Of a DNA stretch of 9,212 nucleotides, positions 6,501 to 9,212 are shown piece after piece. This stretch comes from JBKJVQ01 sp046717125 (GTDB taxonomy: Bacteria; Pseudomonadota; Alphaproteobacteria; Rhizobiales; Methyloligellaceae), in contig JBKJVQ010000265.1 of the NCBI GenBank assembly GCA_046717125.1, forward strand, positions 1 to 9,212. Reading direction: 5' to 3'. How positions within the stretch are numbered: the first letter of the stretch is position 1; each line of letters starts with the position of its first letter. The position numbers were made by a program, and so were the translations under genes. Below the pieces are notes generated by a model. The model was given only the letters and a program-made list of their open reading frames with translations, ran no database searches and had not been told where the DNA came from.

Positions 6501-8761
6501 TTGCCGCCCTCAAATAGCGGCTTGATGCCGATCATCTCGGCCTTCGGCGCGACGGGGAGCGTAATCGTGCGCTCGACCGCGCGGCCACCCGGCTCCGCCA
6601 TCCGGATCGCGATTTTTGCTTCCAGCGGGCGCGAGGATTCGGGCAGCTTCGCGAGCACGATGGAAAGCTCGGACTTTCCTTCGAGACCGGTCAAGGGGAG
6701 GGCTTCGAGCGGCTGCACTTCGGACGAAGGGTCTTCATCTGCGACGCCAAACGCATAGCCGTCATAGCCCGGCCGTCCGGGCACCGGCTTCAGCGACACC
6801 TCGCCTTCAAGCGTCAGTCCCGCCGCAGGCGCGCCGTAGAGATAGCGGCCGATCAACGTGATGGCGGTCGCGCCGGTCGGCGACATGATTTCGGCGCCGG
6901 GCGTGAGGTCGAACTCGATCCTGTCCGGCAGGTAGTCCTCGACCAGAAAAGCGGTCTCGCCGATCGCGGCGGCCTTCGGATCGGAGTACGCGCGCACGCG
7001 CCATGTGCCGGTCGATGCGCCGGGCGGGACCGGCAGGGACAGGCTGCGGCCGCCGAGCCCGCCGTCGGCGAGCAGCATGCGGCGGTGCTCGACGCCGTCG
7101 GGACGCTCCACGACGAGCGTCAGTGGCGCATCGGGCGCGGCCTTCGCCAGGGCGTCGCGCATGAGCGCCGTGATGTGCACCGTCTCGCCGCTGCGGTAAA
7201 CGCCGCGCTCCGTGACGACGAACGCATCGAGCGGTCCCGGGTTGATGCGTCCCGCCACGCCGCGATCGGCGAGATCGAACGCCGCCTGTTTGAGGTTCAG
7301 GAAGGCGTAATCGCCTGCTGGATCGCGCGCGACCAGTAGCGCTGGAGAAAGACCGCCTTCGCCACGCGCAAGGCCCGGCGCGAACAGGGCGATCCCATTG
7401 GCGTCGGTGGTCGCGCGGCCCAGCTCCTCGTTGCTACGCGACAGGAGGGTAATCTCAATGCCCTGCTTCGGCGCGGCGGTGGCGAGCGAATTGACCGTGG
7501 CATGGATGCCGTCCGAGCCGGACAGGGCGGTCAGGCCGAGATCGGAGACAATGAACCATTGCGTGGCGATCTCGCCGTAATCGTCCGCGGCGACCGGCGC
7601 TGGCTCGGCAACGAGTGCATAGATGCCGGGCTGCAGCTCCCCGACCGTCTCCTCGATTGGGAGCGCGGTCAGCACTTCCTCGTTGAGCCGGAATTCGACC
7701 TTCATCTCGCCCGACCAGACCTGCGTCCCGCGCTCGCCGGCGAGGCGCTCGAGATCGTAGCGGTAAAGGGTGCGTTGGAAGTCGCCCCCCAGCACAGTCT
7801 CGATCAGATTGCGGTCGCCAATGCGGAAAACTTTTGCGGACACGCGATCCGTGTTGATGCTGACGACCGGAATGCCCTGCTGGCCGACCTTCGGCAGCAC
7901 CCAAGCCTTCGACGTGAAGCGCACGGACGGCGAGCGGTCGCGCACATAGATTGCGAAATCGGCCGCCTTCTCCAGCTTCTCGGAAACCGACGAGGGCAGG
8001 CCCTTGCGCAGGCTCACCTGGTAACGGCTGCCGTGCTTCAGGCCCTCGACGCAAAGCTGCTGATCTTCGACTGTGATTACAGGCCGCTCGACGCCCGCGA
8101 CGGCGACGAACGGCGACAGGTCGACGCCCTTGTCGGGCAGGTTTTCACTGAACTGGAAGCAGGCGCGCGGGCTCGCCGGATCGGAGTCGACGGTGAAGTT
8201 CAGCACGCGGAAGCCATACTTCTCGCGCATCAGAACGTATTGCGAGCGGAGCGGGGCGGACTCCTTCTTTTCGAGCGACATTCGCATCGCATCGAGCGCG
8301 ACGCGCCATTCCTGCCGCGAGGCATAGGAACGGGAGATGATCGCCAGCGCCGCGGCTTCCGCAGTCGCGTCCGTCGTCTGGCTGTAGCCGAGATACGCCG
8401 CCTGCGCGGCTTTCTGCATGAGCGCAATGCGCTCATCCTCGTTCTCGACCCGGACGTTCAGGATCGTGTTAGCGAGATCGATCCAGTTGTGCGCCGTGCG
8501 GTATTCGAGGCCGGCGATCTGCTCGCGCAGGTTCATCGCCTGCCGGAAATCGAGGCGTTGAGCCGCCGCTGCCGCTTGCACCCGGAGAGTTGCGGCTGAA
8601 ACCTCGGAAGATTCCCCGCTCTCGCGCAGGCTGTCCGAATACTCGGTCGCAGCCTCGTTCAGCTCTTCGTTGGTGAAGGATTTGTCGGCGGCGAGAACGG
8701 ATGAAACAGTTACACAGGCGACGACCGCGGCCAGAGCCGCCGTTCGCAGAAACGCGAGCAT
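3554..8761 (-). CDS. Bacterial alpha-2-macroglobulin, thioester type (YfhM-like)
   Basis: This exported 1735-residue protein is a predicted broad protease trap: cleavage of a bait region exposes a reactive thioester that binds the attacker covalently. The N-terminus is a hydrophobic export signal (about 1-25) with two possible readings: signal peptidase I cleavage near VLA-A, or a lipobox VVAC ending at C16. A helix-rich, possibly TPR-like region follows (about 32-183), then macroglobulin-type beta domains, including an MG1-like segment near 290-318 and MG2 from about 511 (RGVYRSGETVHI). The presumed bait region is about 1009-1067, beginning after the family-typical GQRRLGAELRDLYG segment and rich in Gly/Ser/Pro, followed by the A2M domain. 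The thioester domain has GCSEQ, with C1285 and Q1288. The C-terminal domain includes TDRLPAGFEIDNPRLV. ATG 8761 is preferred because GGAGG lies 6 nt upstream; an in-frame TTG at 8776 would add 5 residues but lacks that site. The stop overlaps the pbpC start, the classic macroglobulin/PBP1C pairing. Confidence 0.95.
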   Translation of the reverse strand: MLAFLRTAALAAVVACVTVSSVLAADKSFTNEELNEAATEYSDSLRESGESSEVSAATLRVQAAAAAQRLDFRQAMNLREQIAGLEYRTAHNWIDLANTILNVRVENEDERIALMQKAAQAAYLGYSQTTDATAEAAALAIISRSYASRQEWRVALDAMRMSLEKKESAPLRSQYVLMREKYGFRVLNFTVDSDPASPRACFQFSENLPDKGVDLSPFVAVAGVERPVITVEDQQLCVEGLKHGSRYQVSLRKGLPSSVSEKLEKAADFAIYVRDRSPSVRFTSKAWVLPKVGQQGIPVVSINTDRVSAKVFRIGDRNLIETVLGGDFQRTLYRYDLERLAGERGTQVWSGEMKVEFRLNEEVLTALPIEETVGELQPGIYALVAEPAPVAADDYGEIATQWFIVSDLGLTALSGSDGIHATVNSLATAAPKQGIEITLLSRSNEELGRATTDANGIALFAPGLARGEGGLSPALLVARDPAGDYAFLNLKQAAFDLADRGVAGRINPGPLDAFVVTERGVYRSGETVHITALMRDALAKAAPDAPLTLVVERPDGVEHRRMLLADGGLGGRSLSLPVPPGASTGTWRVRAYSDPKAAAIGETAFLVEDYLPDRIEFDLTPGAEIMSPTGATAITLIGRYLYGAPAAGLTLEGEVSLKPVPGRPGYDGYAFGVADEDPSSEVQPLEALPLTGLEGKSELSIVLAKLPESSRPLEAKIAIRMAEPGGRAVERTITLPVAPKAEMIGIKPLFEGGNLDDGASASFDVVSVGSDGKEAGRKGLRWDLYRLETNYQWYRQDGNWNYEPVKITRRIANGTVDVAPGHPGRIANPVTWGTYELDVAGDNGLFGSTTFSAGWQAEATADTPDLLELSLDKTEYKHGDTLKASVTARAAGKLTIEIVSDRLLAQKTVDVEAGQASVEVPVGADWGTGAYVLATLRRPLNEEAKRLPGRAIGAQWFSVARKEHSLPLALDLPAKLRPGETLRIPVSIDGLAAGEEARVVVAAVDVGILNLTNYKSPAPDDHYLGQRRLGAELRDLYGQLIDGMQATRGQIVTGGDGGGAVLSGSPPSQAPLALYSGIVTVGPDGKAEISFDLPDFTGSVRVMAFAWSANRLGRAEGEVVVRDPVVLTASLPRFLTEGDESTLRVDLNNVEGEAGDYAISIEASGPAAIGADQPQSINLGDKSRSGFNVPISASASGDASITIALSGPNGYAAERVFNLAVKPANNLVARRSVHPLGQGQSLALSKDLFADLVAGTGSISLSVGPSAAIDPFALSAALQSYPFGCSEQITSEAIALLTLKQLVANRPDTARVDHDARIRTIIDLLLARQGADGSFGLWSSGGGDGWLDAYVTDFLTRAREAGFVVPDAQFRQSIDRVRNVVSIAPEPSADGGQGLAYALYVLARNGAAPVGDLRYLADARLADLSTPIAKAQLAAALAMLGDKQRAGAVYSAALASLQPDPTLDMARKDYGSELRDAAAVVTLAAENGGGDSIVQQATARIGAARGRREATSTQENAWLILAARAIEKQTEGASLNAGGQTEKAPFRGGFSEADLADAPFVVSNPGSETMHAVVTVSGRPVNPEPPSSHGFTIERSFHTLDGEVADPSQAKQNQRFVVVLSVTDLNPQFAHLAVTDRLPAGFEIDNPRLVSSGDTSALDWIENGATAAHAEFRDDRFFAAFDRQATDTGSFSVAYVVRAVSPGRYVLPQAAVEDMYRPERFGRTESGEIEVRAAQ

Positions 8762-8841
8762 CCCCAACCTCCGCAAGACGCCGCTCGACGCGGCGCATAC
8801 AGTTTAGGCCGCCGGTATGACGGAGGCTAGATGAACCGGAG
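8762..8841. promoter_or_regulatory. Divergent 80-bp intergenic region between macroglobulin and PP-loop genes
   Basis: Both flanking genes point away from this gap, so promoters for each should lie here or just inside the neighbouring 5' ends. I found no -35/-10 pair good enough to call on either strand. The gap holds a 6-bp perfect inverted repeat with a 5-nt loop (CGCCGC at 8779-8784, GCGGCG at 8790-8795). In the macroglobulin direction this would form a stable GC hairpin ending 6 nt before its GGAGG site. It also holds the macroglobulin ribosome-binding site and a four-codon minicistron described separately. Confidence 0.5.
8768..8772 (-). promoter_or_regulatory. Shine-Dalgarno site that fixes the macroglobulin start
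   Basis: Read on the minus strand, GGAGG is followed by a 6-nt spacer (TTGGGG) and ATG at 8761-8759. This is close to ideal ribosome-binding geometry. It supports ATG 8761 over the in-frame TTG at 8776, which would place this motif inside the coding sequence. Confidence 0.75.
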
Positions 8842-8845
8842 ATGA
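8831..8845 (+). other. Four-codon minicistron (MNRR) overlapping the PP-loop gene start
   Basis: ATG AAC CGG AGA TGA occupies 8831-8845. GGAGG at 8822-8826 lies 4 nt upstream of its ATG. Its stop codon overlaps the start of the PP-loop gene as ATGA. The main gene's own nearest purine-rich motif, GGAG at 8838-8841, directly abuts its ATG, which is too close for normal initiation. Ribosomes may therefore load on the minicistron and reinitiate. A four-codon frame can easily arise by chance, so the call is tentative. Confidence 0.3.
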
Positions 8846-9212
8846 GCGAACAGGGCGACGAGCCGGGCGCGGAAAAAATTCTTCTGAGCTGGAGCAGTGG
8901 GAAGGATTCCGCCTGGTGTCTGCATGTCCTGCGTCAGCAAGGTGCGGACGTGGCGGGGTTGTTCACGACCTACAACGAGGAGTTCGGCCGCGTCGCCATG
9001 CATGGCGTGCCACTGGCGGTTGCGCATGCGCAGGCCCGCGCGGCCGGACTTGAGCTGACCGCGATCCCGCTGCCCTGGCCTTGCTCGAATGAAGTTTACG
9101 AGGCGCGGATGGGATCTTTTTGCGCGGAGTCGCGGGACGCTGGAATAGACACGATGGCGTTCGGCGATCTGTTCCTTGAGGACATCCGCGCTTACCGGGT
9201 CGCCAAGCTTGC
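8842..9212 (+). CDS. PP-loop ATPase, diphthine-ammonia-ligase-like family (3' truncated by window)
   Basis: Only the first 123 codons are present; the frame is still open at the window edge. The protein belongs to the adenine nucleotide alpha-hydrolase (PP-loop ATP pyrophosphatase) superfamily, in the branch related to eukaryotic and archaeal diphthine-ammonia ligase. The visible motifs are the P-loop SSGKDS at 18-23, NEEFGRVAMHGV at 45-56, PLPWPCSNEVYE at 76-87 and AFGDLFLEDIRAYR at 106-119. Family members are soluble and activate a substrate by adenylation. Bacteria lack diphthamide, so the bacterial substrate is not known to me. ATG 8842 is the only start between the in-frame TGA at 8818-8820 and the P-loop that leaves the motif whole. 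It gives a short acidic tail before the first strand. The gene is divergent from the macroglobulin gene and shares its upstream region; no functional link is evident. Confidence 0.9.
   Translation, partial: MSEQGDEPGAEKILLSWSSGKDSAWCLHVLRQQGADVAGLFTTYNEEFGRVAMHGVPLAVAHAQARAAGLELTAIPLPWPCSNEVYEARMGSFCAESRDAGIDTMAFGDLFLEDIRAYRVAKL

Noticed and set aside
7502..8599. A 365-codon plus-strand open frame antisense to the 5' part of the macroglobulin gene
   Set aside because: No recognisable domains and the amino acid mix mirrors the real gene. Explained by low stop-codon frequency in GC-rich DNA.
8774..8776. TTG as start codon of the macroglobulin gene (1740 residues)
   Set aside because: ATG at 8761 has a GGAGG site at ideal spacing. 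That site would fall inside the coding sequence if the TTG were used.

Overview
The window is GC-rich chromosomal DNA from what looks like an alphaproteobacterium, most likely Hyphomicrobiales (the old Rhizobiales). This rests on overall codon and GC character, recognisable protein families, and the style of the short TCCCTGC repeats at the left edge. It is an inference from memory, not a search result. The DNA is densely coding: four protein genes fill almost everything except 187 bp at the left edge and an 80-bp divergent intergenic gap near the right edge.

Layout, left to right: (i) 1-187 is non-coding, with three TCCCTGC/GCAGGGA units about 20-21 bp apart, two direct and one inverted. (ii) 188-1510 (+) is a complete CNNM/HlyC-type membrane protein with a DUF21 transmembrane domain, a CBS pair and a CorC_HlyC domain. 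(iii) 1491-3557 (-) is a complete class A penicillin-binding protein of the PBP1C type. It converges on the CNNM gene and overlaps its 3' end by 20 bp. (iv) 3554-8761 (-) is a very large bacterial alpha-2-macroglobulin with an intact CxEQ thioester motif. Its stop overlaps the pbpC start by 4 bp (ATGA). (v) 8842 to the window end (+) is the first 123 codons of a PP-loop ATPase of the diphthine-ammonia-ligase-like family, divergent from the macroglobulin gene and cut by the window edge.

The functional core is the alpha-2-macroglobulin/pbpC pair, a known bacterial gene partnership. The exported macroglobulin is thought to trap attacking proteases at the cell envelope, and PBP1C to make or repair peptidoglycan when the envelope is breached. 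Here the pair runs macroglobulin first, with translational coupling into pbpC. The CNNM protein (divalent cation transport, probably Mg2+/Co2+) and the PP-loop ATPase are flanking genes without an evident functional link.

I do not see a clearly new biological system. The points most worth a second look are the phased repeats at 33-80, the 20-bp convergent overlap with an embedded hairpin, the start-codon choice and four-cysteine layout of the macroglobulin, and a four-codon minicistron overlapping the start of the PP-loop gene.
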